From: Eudorina sp. 2006-703-Eu-15
Lineage: Eukaryota > Chlorophyta > Chlorophyceae > Chlamydomonadales > Volvocaceae
Assembly (NCBI GenBank): GCA_003117195.1
Contig: BDSI01000021.1
Span: 558,001 to 622,000, forward strand
DNA length: 64,000 nucleotides
Reading direction: 5' to 3'
Part shown: piece after piece, positions 9,853 through 19,587 of the stretch
How the letters are laid out: each line of letters starts with the position of its first letter
Numbering within the stretch: position 1 is the stretch's first letter
Made by a program: the position numbers and the translations under genes
Notes under the pieces: model-generated
Seen by the model: the letters and a program-made list of their open reading frames with translations, nothing else
Told to the model about the DNA's origin: nothing
Databases searched by the model: none

Positions 9853-11966
9853 ATGTCGGATGAGCCGATTCGCAACACCGAGGAGGGCGAGATTCACGCG
9901 GACGATCAGTCGCCGCCGACTGAGAGCAACAAGGTAAAGCCTCCTCAGTCTAAGCCTAAGGGCATTCAGAAGAGCAAGAAAGCTCAAAAGGAGGACTCTA
10001 TCGATAAAGTCTTTAAGATCCTCGCAAGCAAGGAAAGGCGCAAGAAGGCGGCGGCTAAGCCGACCGCGCCTATTGGATCAGTTGAGCTTGTCCAGAATGA
10101 TACCAACAAGGCTAAAAATAAGCGTTCTCGTGATCCGGTGCCATCCCGCCAGGTTGACGAGGAGCTCGCCGACCGCATGCAGACTGGCCTGGCCATCCAG
10201 GAGCCGCAGACGGTCACGCCCGAACTATGGGCCCAAATGGTCAAAGAGATGGCGGAGATGCGGGCGGAATTGGGCACCGTGAAGAAGGATCTGCGGGCTT
10301 CCCGCAACGAGACCGCTAACCTGCAGCGGGAGAACGCCAACGTGCGGAAGCAGCTGGCGGATACCAACAGCAAGTACCGCAAGATGGAGAAGCGGCTTGC
10401 CAGCCGACCAGCTTCGGAGGCCGCAGCCTCGGAGCCCGAGCCTGAGCAGCAGCCCGCTCCGCAACCCACCTCACAGCCGACTTCGCAGCCATCGACGCCG
10501 GTTTCCTCTCCGGCGCCATCTGAGGATGGCCGCTCAACTTCGTCAGGCGAGGATAAGCCGAGGATCAAGCTGGCGGAGAAGAACCGCCGCAAACACTGCA
10601 ACAAGAAGCAGCACCGGCAGTCTGGCGAAGGCCAGCCGGGCGGCAGCCAGCAGGGCGCCGCCCAGCAGGGGGCAGAGCAGCAGCGTTCGCCCCTGGCCAA
10701 CCAGCAGCCGCAGCCGCAGCAGCCCGCGGTCTCCCCGGCAGCGGCGGCCTCTCCGGCCGCAGCAGCCCTGACGCCGCGCGAAATTTGGGCGGCCCCCTAC
10801 CTGGACAAGGTGAAGGGGATGGTCCAGGAGAAACAGCGGCAGCAGATCCCGCGCCTCCCTGAGCGCAATGTGTATGATGACCCGGCAGCGCCCATCACGC
10901 TGGCATCCCTGATCAAGTACGGCCAGATCATGTTCAAGGAGCCGCCCCAGACTGTTCTTGATGCGGCGTTCATGGAGATCGAAGTCGAGCTCCAGAAGCG
11001 CCAGATCGTGCCGGAGAACATGGAAACCCTCCGAGCATGGGGCAAGCAGAAGCTGCGTCAGGTGATGGCGCACGCGGAGGCTCAACACCGTGATAACAGC
11101 CCTGCAGAGGTCGCTCAGAGGGAGGAAAATGCGCGCCGTGAACGGGAGCGCATGCAGCGGGAGTTTGAAGAGCAGCGGCAGCAGGCAGCTGAGAGGGAGC
11201 GCGTCGCGCAGCTGTTGCAAGAGCGTGACCGCATCAACAGGGAGCTCGCCTCGGCGGGCGCGGGCCCCAGCAATGGTGGATCCGTGATGCCGCCGGTGAA
11301 CCAGCACGCCACCAATTATTACAGCAGCGTGTCCAAGGTGAGCTCGGGTCGCCGTTTGCCGGTCCCCGTCAAATTTCATGGGAAGACCGACACGCACATT
11401 TCGTGCACGCAAACGTGGTTTGATTCATTAGTGCAATATTTGCAAACCAGCGGCCTGCAGCCAACCCAGCACTTCGTCTTTTGGTTGACGGGTCGTGCGC
11501 AAGAGTGGGGTCAGGCATTGATTAAGATTTATGCCGATAAGAAGGAGACCCTCACACTTTCTGCTTTGCGCGCTGCATTTTTGTTGCAATATGGTGACGT
11601 GCGACGGCACACCGAGCAAGAAGTGCGTGACCGTTTGTTTGCCGGCGAGCACAACATGAAATCAAATGAGCGCGTGCAAGAATACACACAACGCTTTCGT
11701 GACATTATTCGTGATGCACATGATATGTCGCAAGGCGAAATGATAGGATGGTACGTGCACGGTCTTCCGAGCGCTATGCGCAAGGCATGCGGTACCGATG
11801 CGAACGGCCGTGCGTGATTGGAAGCGTCTTGATGATCTCATTGAATTTGCACAAGGACAAGAGATCCGCACGCGCGCTGCAAACCTCAAGACGGCTAACC
11901 TTAACTTCGCATCCACCTCCCGCTCCAAATTGTCCAAAAAGCAGGACCGCCGGAAGCCGATCACCT
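9853..11966 (+). pseudogene. gag polyprotein of an LTR retrotransposon (frameshifted, no pol)
   Basis: The ATG at 9853 starts MSDEPIRNTEEGEIH. The first two thirds are Lys/Glu- and Gln/Pro-rich with a coiled coil (for example ETANLQRENANVRKQL). The retrotransposon gag core lies at about 11350-11800: PVKFHGKTDTH, QHFVFWLTGRAQEWGQAL and FLLQYGDVRRHTEQEVRDRL, which matches the gag capsid-like domain of Ty3/gypsy-type elements. The frame stops at 11817, but the expected continuation (DWKRLDDLIEFAQGQEIRTR) is in the next frame up to the stop at 11966, so one frameshift has occurred. No CCHC zinc knuckle, protease, RT or integrase follows: the element is truncated. Confidence 0.8.
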
Positions 11967-11999
11967 AAGTAGCAAAGTGACTAAGAACCTAACAAATGA

Positions 12000-12251
12000 G
12001 AGAATCATGTACCAGGTTGGTGGTGTCAAGAGACACCTGTGAATAATATCAATTCGCCTCATAAGCTCCACAAGTCGGCTTATGATGCCGACACCTTGAG
12101 ATCTTGATGTACGACCCGGGCTCCAAAATGGTTTCGCCAACTAATCCCAACGGTCGTTTCCCACTTTCGTGAGTCCCGATATCCATTGATAATTAGTCGG
12201 GAATGACATGATAATATTCTGGTATGTAATCGTTACACTCCCCCCCCCTTT
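12000..12251 (-). mobile_element. Minus-strand LTR start and polypurine tract (element 1)
   Basis: On the minus strand AAAGGGGGGGGGAG (12251-12238) is followed at once by TGTAACG (from 12237). A polypurine tract directly before a 5'-TG is the 3' LTR junction of LTR retrotransposons. The LTR would run leftward; its other end was not located, so the left coordinate is arbitrary. A basic C-terminal tail on the minus strand (SLVSEEVDAFLTRRTQARPP to a stop near 12294) ends just before the tract, as in chromoviruses. Confidence 0.6.
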
Positions 12252-12293
12252 GAAGCGAACGTCCTGGGAGCAATGCCAGTATTCACCGGCGGC

Positions 12294-12430
12294 GTGTCGA
12301 TTTGACACGCGTGCGCCAAGTCGTTGACTTATCCCGGGGAGGACGGGCCTGGGTGCGCCTGGTGAGGAAAGCATCGACCTCCTCGGACACCAGAGAATCC
12401 CTTCGAAGAGACTCCTCAGGCTCCCAAGTG
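12294..12430 (-). pseudogene. C-terminal tail of a retroelement polyprotein
   Basis: Minus-strand translation reads HSFTWEPEESLRRDSLVSEE and continues to a basic end and stop. TWEPEESL is the C-terminal half of a chromodomain; the N-terminal half is separated by the repeat at 12431-12712. It sits just upstream of the polypurine tract of element 1. Confidence 0.55.
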
Positions 12431-12712
12431 AATGAATGAATGTTACAGCGGACCCCAACGGGATCATCGGTGTATACCAGAGCAAGCCCCAGTAGGCCCC
12501 ACAGCCAAGGCGGCAGGTCACCTCCACACCACAACGCCGCACCCAAAGAAAACACACCAGGCCATAACCCCAACCAGTCAGACACCGAAGCAAGCAGAGG
12601 CGCGCAACACTACCAAAGGGATAGGCACAGCAGCGGGCATAATCCCCAGAAGTGGATAAAGCCAAGCACAGGGGAGGTCGCCCACACAGGCACCCCATTA
12701 CCCAGCTACCAC
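12431..12712. repeat. 290-bp dispersed repeat, copy 1 (intron-like)
   Basis: About 80% identical to 14486-14760 in the same orientation; shared landmarks are GTGTATACCAG, CCAAGGCGGCAG and GGATAAAGCCAAGCACAGGG. Read on the minus strand it starts near a GTG(T/C)-type donor-like end and finishes with TGTAACRTTCATYCATTCA. Both copies interrupt minus-strand coding sequence, here a chromodomain. Confidence 0.85.
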
Positions 12713-12720
12713 CACCTCTG

Positions 12721-12864
12721 AGGCACCCAACGCAGCACCCTCTCGAGGTCTTGGAAGGCCCACGCCTGGCCCCAAGTGATGTGTTCTGGGCCAAATCCGG
12801 CCCATTTAACCAGAAAGTCGCGGCGTGTTTTAAGTCTGACTTTGCGTTCCCGTAGGTCGATGAT
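12721..12864 (-). pseudogene. Chromodomain of a Ty3/gypsy chromovirus integrase
   Basis: The minus strand from 12864 encodes 48 residues: IIDLRERKVRLKTRRDFLVK, then WAGFGPEHITWGQAWAF and DLERVLRWVP. The pattern (R)FLVKWxGFGPEHxTW is a chromodomain of the kind fused to integrase in chromoviruses. A TAA lies in frame just upstream, and no integrase core is seen, so this is a remnant. Confidence 0.7.
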
Positions 12865-12936
12865 GTAACGCGTGCGTTACAGTAGTATCGAGGTTTCGGG
12901 TTCGACCCCTTGGGGGTGAGCGTGGACAGCATCATC

Positions 12937-13000
12937 TGTAACGCACACAGAACACAGGCACCTGTGCATGGCGTGCACGTTACATTCTCCCCCCCTTAAT
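12937..13000 (-). mobile_element. Second minus-strand polypurine tract and LTR start
   Basis: ATTAAGGGGGGGAGAA (13000-12985, minus strand) is followed by TGTAACG from 12984. The segment 12937-12984 is bounded by TGTAACG and CGTTACA on the plus strand, the same termini as LTR ends, and 12864-12881 shows a tiny version of the same thing (TGTAACG-CGTG-CGTTACA). These suggest nested or deleted LTR insertions. Confidence 0.45.
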
Positions 13001-13372
13001 TGCGAGCGTCCCCGCGAGCTCCTCACTCGCGAGACCTCCGCCAGGGCAGCTGAGAAGTAACTGCAACCTGGTTCCTCGGTGAGTTCCCCTTCCCGCTGTG
13101 TATAGTAACCCTGACGTTACAGATCCCCAGAACAGAAGGGAACCTTGCACATCAGGGTACCCTTGCGCAAGCGCAGGGCACGTGCAGGGTAATCGACAAC
13201 TGCCCCAGACTGAGAAAGCGTGGACGACCCCAGGTATGTGGGCACATCAGTCAGCTTGGCCTAACCATACGGCTGAGCAGTGAACCGCAACGGACCCACA
13301 GCTAAAACCCATGGTGTTTTCACATAGACGACAGTCAATATTCTCTTTAGGTTCTGCACATGTTCAGTACAG
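13001..13372. other. Retroelement-derived or intergenic sequence
   Basis: Upstream (in minus orientation) of the second polypurine tract. A few CGTTACA motifs occur (near 13112). No coding sequence can be supported. Confidence 0.35.
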
Positions 13373-13462
13373 ACCGCATTAATGCACGCTTGGCGAAGTT
13401 AAGCGGTGTTAACTTGCGTAGCAAGGCTCCGAACCACTGGGATACGGCAGTGGATCCGTAAG
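13373..13462 (+). other. Possible degenerate 5S rRNA-like sequence
   Basis: In order and at roughly 5S-like spacing the plus strand shows TTAATGCAC (13379), AGTTAAGCG (13397-13405), GTAGCAAGG (13418-13426) and CTGGGA (13437-13442). These resemble helix II, box A, the intermediate element and box C of plant/algal 5S rRNA. About 25 bases between the first two blocks are missing, so it is not a functional 5S gene. A 5S-derived SINE head or a 5S pseudogene would fit. The comparison is from memory. Confidence 0.3.
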
Positions 13463-13695
13463 GCCCGCGTCCTCAGGGCCGTTGTCTTAAGCTTGTAGAT
13501 AGTTGTATCAGGTTATCTTGTTTTTGTTGTTCGCCTTGCGCCCGTCCCGCCCGCCCGTGCGTGGCGTGCCTTTCTGCTGTCTTATATTTCTCTCCATAAT
13601 ATCATGTTCATAACTGCGGTCGGGCTTCACTGACACCCCATGCTTGCAGTTCAATCCTTACGGTCCGCAAATTGTGCAAATCGGTCAATCAAATG

Positions 13696-13779
13696 CAGCG
13701 CCTCTTTCCGGAATTATTTTCCTTTTCTGGGAAGCTGCCGCCCCCCAGAAAAGGAAAATAATTCCGGAAAGAGGCGCTG
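13696..13779. repeat. Perfect 36-bp inverted repeat (12-nt loop)
   Basis: The arm 13696-13731 (starting CAGCGCCTCTTTCCGG) is the exact reverse complement of 13744-13779. The 12-base loop is AAGCTGCCGCCC. Arms are AT/GC mixed, not simple sequence. There is no coding frame across it. Absolute identity over 36 bp in a region otherwise full of decay suggests recent origin or selection. Confidence 0.95.
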
Positions 13780-14485
13780 TCAGTAAGCAAATGTATCCGA
13801 CACGATTTGCATGATCTGTCGGCTAAATTTGCGGACGCCCGAGATGGCGCCGAAACCAGAAGGATTCCGCAGCAACACACAAACCTCATCACCCACACTC
13901 TCTGCCGCCGCCCTCTAATCGTCGCCTCGGAGGCGCTGCTGTAGGAAAGACCGTACGAAACGCAATCTTTGCACGCCGCCAAAATATGCAAGGCGAATTC
14001 CTGCACTGCCGAATTTATTTGGCGCGCAAAATGACACGGTCGGCGCACAAGCAGGCGCTCATCACGTCTCATCACGCCTCATCACGCCTCAGACACATTG
14101 GCCAAACACATTCACACACGCGCCAGAACGCAAGCACGCAAATGCTCAAATCGGATGCTTCCGCTGCGTGTGCATCGACTGTGAATAGACAGACCCGTAC
14201 TTTCCTCCCGTATTTTCCGCACGGCAGTTCAATCCTTGTGCTGTTCGACCGGCGCCGATGCGAATACAGAATACCATCCTCCTCCTCCTCCTCATCCGCT
14301 TGCCCTTGCAATCCATGATAATGTATAACCGCATGACCAGCTGTGGTACACGCCGTCCACTCTACGCGCCGTACACTCTAGGAGGGTGGTGTGCGCCCTT
14401 CGCGACCTCACATCGAGGACGTCACCGTGATGCGAGGCGCGCCGCTGTTCTCACTACCACGATCACCGTCAGACTGCCGTGCAAT

Positions 14486-14760
14486 GAATGGATGAACGTT
14501 ACAGCGTACCGTAAAGGGATCAATGGTGTATACCAGGCCAAGCCCCAGCAGGCCCCACCGCCAAGGCGGCAGAACACCTCAACACCTCAACGCCGCTCCC
14601 AAAGACACACCGGGCCATGACCCCACCCAGCCAGACACCGAGGCAAGCAGAGGCGCACAGCGGGGCAACACTACCAACGGGACAGGCACAGCAGAGGGCA
14701 CAATCCCCAGGAGTGGATAAAGCCAAGCACAGGGGAGGTCGCCCGCACACACACCGCAAA
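14486..14760. repeat. 290-bp dispersed repeat, copy 2 (intron-like)
   Basis: Partner of 12431-12712. On the minus strand its first bases GTGTGTGTGCGGGCGACC follow exon-like sequence at 14755, and its end is followed by GCACGGCAG, a good acceptor, at about 14478. The repeat therefore behaves like, or sits inside, an intron of the gene fragment at 14755-16110. Confidence 0.85.
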
Positions 14761-16110
14761 ACCCTTGACTGGCGGCCACAGCTCTCCAAGTAGAGCACCG
14801 ACGGCAGCAGCAGCGCCGCCGCGTCGCCGCTGATCCCTGATCGCCGTCAGGCTGGCGGGCAGGCCGCTGCGCAGATCCTTCCGCACAGGTCCGATCAGGA
14901 AGGACAGCGTGTCGGAGGTGGCCGTGACCAACACCAGAGGGGCTGGGGAGGCCAGGTCGCTGCGCCAGGCGGTGGCGGAGGCGCTGCGAGGACGAAGAAA
15001 ACGTGGCGGCGGTGGTGGCGTTGGCGGAGGGAAGCAGGGAAGCCCCATGGTTGTCGGCTACGGCGCCAGAATCTCCACAACACCGTCGTGACCAGGACGA
15101 TCGCGTTTATCCCCCCCCCCGGACTTCCGGGCTTCTGACCACCCCTGGGCTTACTCTTGGGGTTTGTCTTTCCCCCTCCTGGACTGGACTTACTGTGGGG
15201 GTCAACAGCCGCCGAGTACGAGCAGGTCACCGCCACGCCGTTGCTGAAGAGCTGCTGCCGCAACGCCACCTTGTCGGGGTCAGTGGCGGGGGCCGCCGCG
15301 AGGGCCGCGGCCCGCGCGAAGGCGGCAGCTGTACCCGCCTGCCAAAAGGGCAGCGTCGAAACGTGGACACGGCACGGCACGGCAGGGCAGGGCAGCGCAG
15401 GGCAGGGCAGCGCACGAGGGTCACACGGGTTGGCCTCCAGGTCCCAGGTCAGAGGGCCAACGTCCCATGGGTCTACTGACCACCCCAGTGATGCCGTACA
15501 CCTCAACGGCGTCACGACACAGGTACTGTTCACGTGCGGTTGGTGCGCTCCGCCGCGATGCTGGGTTTATGGTTTTAGGCTACTGCCGCACTAAATGCAA
15601 GCACCTGCCGCCACAGGGGTCGGAGACGTCGGGCGCAGGCGCGGTCCACCCCTGGAGCTGCCAGATGGCCCCACGACCGATTGTGATCCCTACATATATC
15701 CTTAACATAATAACATAGCGTGGGTACCGTGTCGGTCGTGGGTTACGGTGCCGTGCATAAGTGTCGTACATCCCAATGCTTGACCACCTGTCGTACGCCG
15801 TACATACCTGCGGCACGCACATCTCCAGGTGCGCCGTCGCCTCGATCTGCTGGTTGGCCTGCTCGCAGACCACCACGGGGTCGCTCCAGCCCACGATGGA
15901 TCCCATCACGACCCGGGACCAGCGGGACTGCAGGGACGAGAAGGCCTTCGGGTCCAGGAGGCCGTCGGGGCGGGCGTGTCGGGGCTGGAAGGATGTGCTC
16001 CGCCGGCGCCAGCAGCCGCTCTGTCGCCGCGGCCGCGGCGATAGGTTCGGGACTCGCTCCCGGCGACGGCCAGCTGCGGCTCCCGGCGGCGCGCAGCCGC
16101 CGCGGCTGGG
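14755..16110 (-). pseudogene. Unrecognised gene fragment, minus strand (3 exon-like blocks)
   Basis: Three blocks have strong coding character (GC-rich third positions): about 16110-15808 (FQPRHARPDGLLDPKAF, SRVVMGSIVGWSDPVVVCEQ, then a strong donor GTATGT), 15338-15194 (DPDKVALRQQLFSNGVAVTC, then donor GTAAGT) and 14983-14755 (ATSDTLSFLIGPVRKDLRSG, LPASLTAIRDQRRRGG, LLGELWPPVKGFA, then donor GTGTGT). The first junction keeps phase, the second does not with any acceptor I can see, so either a small exon is missing or the gene is broken. It lies in the transposon-rich zone, so a transposed gene piece is likely. No family recognised. Confidence 0.5.
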
Positions 16111-16164
16111 CCACGCTTCATGATATCCTGCAGCATCGGTCGTCGAGCCGTGGGAGGAATACAC

Positions 16165-16596
16165 TTATGAAGGGCTCGTGCTCTGAATGAAGATTTCGCT
16201 GACAATTGGGAACAGGTCCTAGTTGGCCAGTTCTTCGCCGGCTGCTGGCTCCTGTTGGCTGTTTCGTGCGTGCTGGTCGGATACTCTTGGCCTCTCACCA
16301 TATTGTGAAACCTGTTTGAGCTTTACGACCAAAATGCGCCTCGGCTGTTGTACTCTGTGTCATTGAAGACAGCTAGGCTGGAACCTTGGCTGCAAAGAAG
16401 GGATGATGACCCATGGGTCAATCTGTAAGACGACTCGGACACCTCAGGCCGCGTGCATGCATGTTAGTTGGCTTTTGCGCCCTTTAGAAAGCTTCCGTCA
16501 TCATTTCGTACATGATGTACAGGTTTCTGTTCTATTTAAGTGGTGCATGCTGGCATATTATGATACTCTGGTCCTACAGGGCTCAACAGCTACAGT
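16165..16596. other. 5' flank of the small gene at 16597; no gene seen
   Basis: AT-richer sequence with no coding-like frame. Presumably promoter and 5' UTR of family copy 3. Confidence 0.4.
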
Positions 16597-16959
16597 ATGG
16601 ACGCGTCTGCTGACAATGCCGCGCCTGCTGAGGAGCCTACTGAGGAGCTGCTAGAAGCCCTTGTGGACACAATTGTCATCGCGTATGACCTGAACCGTTT
16701 AAGACAAGTGCAGATGCTCGTGGCCCGTCTACGAGACGCACACAGTAGGAACTTGCCTAGTTTGCCCTGACCTTTTCCGTCACAGTCTGACACAGCTGAT
16801 GAGTTCTCGGTTCTCTGGCTTGCAGGGCGGTACCAGGCCATCACGGTGCAGACGCCACCGTCCTCGCGCGGAGCGGCACTCGCAGCGGACACGACGCGGA
16901 GGTGCGATGCTAAGGCTGATTGGGAAGGCGATCGTATTCGTAGCCGTTTCAGCTTCTAG
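16597..16959 (+). CDS. Unrecognised small protein, family copy 3 (2 exons, about 93 aa)
   Basis: Model: exon 1 16597-16744, exon 2 16826-16959 (TAG). Exon 1 reads MDASADNAAPAEEPTEE, then LLEALVDTIVIAYDLNRL and VQMLVARLRDAH, matching the core of the two copies near 5 kb; the donor GTAGGAAC is identical in all three. Exon 2 follows a good acceptor (TTGCAG), keeps phase and reads YQAITVQTPPSSRGAALAAD up to RSRFSF and stop; its C-terminus is unrelated to copies 1 and 2. A further donor-like GTGCGA after ACGCGGAG (about 16901) leaves room for another exon. Function unknown. Confidence 0.5.
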
Positions 16960-18837
16960 GGCGGTCTCGCTTGCTTAAGTCTCGCTGGTGCAGTAATCGT
17001 CTGCACCGTGTCGCTGTGTGAACAGGTCGGTGTACTTCAATGCCACCAATACTTCTGTTTGGAACAAGCTAACACACGAACTAGCTAGCTATCTCACGCC
17101 TTCTTACTCCCCTTATGCGCCATGCGCTGTAATCCCTTGCCGCGCTTGATGATGCAGTAATGCGTCCTGACATGTGCTGGCTCAGGGCAACCCAAGGCTA
17201 GTCTCGCTGCCGGGCCCAGAGGCGAGACCGCGCTTCCGAAGTCGCGTCAGGATGTGTTACGATATTTGCACAATACAAATATTGTAAGGAAACGGTTTTC
17301 ATTTGGTCTCTCTCCTGTGTCCCCATCACTGCGCCACTGCACCAACGATTTGTTTTCACCCAGCTACCTGCCCCTTTGGCTACTTATGCTAGCCTACGCA
17401 ACGCTACCATACTACAGTTGGCACTATGCGTCGCGACATGCACAGCACGGTGCGAGTGGCAACACCACAGCACGTGTTCAGAAGTGAAGGAAGTCAGTCA
17501 GGGTCATTGCTTAGCGCCGCGACTGACAGACTGACAGAGTACGGATGGATGCCAATCAGCCAGCCAGTCAGGCCGCCAGTCAGGCCGCCAGCCAGGGCCC
17601 TGCCCCTGCGAACCGCATCCCGTACAAACGTTGTGCACACCTCCGTCCACGCCCACTCCACACATCACAAAACACAAGGTGCCAAGTTCCGCGAGTGCCT
17701 CCCTGCCGTGCGGCAAGGCCGTACCTTGCTGTACAACCTAGTGAATACGGTATGCACAGCTGTGCGGCCGCCTCCGCCGAGGACCTTTTGTGGCGGCATT
17801 GCAGTGTACGGTATATCACTTGCCCAGTCGGTCCACAACAACAGTCCACTGCCACGGCCACCACCGGAGGCAATACACGCATCTACAATGTAAACGATTT
17901 GAATCCCACGGCCCGGCCTCTCCGGCATAATGTCATCAGGGTGTGTGAAACTGGCAGTCTTCAGTAAAGAATACACACCCGGGTGCGGCAGAAGCAGTCA
18001 TGTCGGCCGGGGTCTCTCCCCCGGCCATGCAGACCGAACAAGACCGCCTCCGGAACCAGACAGCTTCTGAGAACCATTGACTTGGTGGTGGAGGTGGTGT
18101 ACGCCAAAAACACGCTCATGTACAGATCACAACCTGCCGTACAACGCCATCATGCCGAGATGACCAACCCATTTTTGCTTCATGGCGCATTCCTGCCTAA
18201 ACCCGCCAGCGACTTATGGTACTCCCTGTATTTGCTTTCAAACCCCTGCAGGGGAACCACCACATCAGAGCACACACGATCCCTCTCTCTGCCCCTCCAC
18301 TGACCTCCACTACCGCCGCGAAGAAAAGACCAGGACGTCCCCCGTTGATAATACAGTGGTCATCCAGATACAGTCGACACATCGCGCCCCTCAGGGAGGG
18401 GACGTCCACCAATCGAGTCCAGCCTCCAGCACTCGCCAATCTGCAGGCCCAGGTCGGGCCCCCTCCGAACCAAGACGCCGTCATCGTCGTCAACCGTCAA
18501 GCTGATCCCTCCGCTCCCTTCGCCTCCAGTAATTCCCACTGGCTCAAGAGCTCAGTCAACGGACCCAAATCCCGCGATCAAAGACCGAGGAGACATCGAC
18601 CGACCGACTGACTGACTGACTGGCCGATGGACTGCCACAACTTCCCTCCCCAAAGTGCCAGTCTACTCGTCAACAGGTCACAATCGGGACGCCCGTATGG
18701 CCACCAGCAACGATGCATAAGCCCCAAGTACCAATGGGGCTCTGCACTCCAGAGACCGTGAGCCCGCCAGCAGCACTACCTGTCAACCGCCTACCCGTCA
18801 ACCGCCTACTCGTCAACCACCTACTTGTCAACTGCCT
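16960..18837. other. Intergenic and 3' UTR region
   Basis: Between the small gene and the end of the coiled-coil gene. A 34-bp stretch around 17416-17450 (TTGGCACT..GCGTCGCGAC) recurs with a few mismatches at 9431-9466. No TGTAA for the minus-strand gene was found close to its stop. Open frames here look like shadows. Confidence 0.4.
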
Positions 18838-19555
18838 TCACAACGTGGACACCGCAGTGCCCGCCTCGTCACCCGGATCCACCGAACCCGCCACACTGTC
18901 CTCCCCATCGCCCTCCATCCCCGCCAGACCCAGCACCACCGGGTGGGCAGTCGGCCCCGTCGCCGCCGCCGTCGCCACCGCCGCGCCGACAGTTGAGGGC
19001 CCCCGACGCTCGCCGCCGCCCGCGCCGCCGCCCGCGCCGCCGCCCGAGCTCACCCCCCGCTGGCTCTGAATCCATTCCTGTGGCAGGCCGCGGACGACCC
19101 TCTTGGACTGCGGCAGGACGTCCCTCCGCGAGGCCTGGAACAGCAGCCCCAGCTCCCGCGCCTCCGCCAACTCCCCCCGAGCGGCCTCCAGCTGCCGGCT
19201 CACCACCGCGGCCTCCGCCTGTGCGTCTGCCAGCTCGGCCTGGGGAGCGTGCGTCATGTGGGGATGTGGGGTTGTGGGGTTGTGTGTGGCAATGGGAAGT
19301 TGCGGGGTGGTTGTTTTTTGAGAGAACCGCCCAATCACGGCAGCAGCACCACAGCACGCTTCACCCTTAACCCATGGGAGGCCATGGTAGTTTTAATGAA
19401 CATACAAGCCCTCCCCGTGAATACACACTTACAAGCCCCTCCCCGTGAATACACCACCCCGACTTCCCGGCAACCCACCTCGAGCACCCGGATACGCGCC
19501 CGAGCGGCCGCCAGCTCGCCCTCCGTCAAGAGGGCAGCGTGGAGCGCAGAGCCCC

Positions 19556-19587
<32 letters not shown>

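Noticed and set aside
12141..12935. 264-codon minus-strand frame as a real gene
   Set aside because: It is a shadow: the chromodomain is in a different minus frame, and the Cys/Leu-rich composition comes from the 290-bp repeat.
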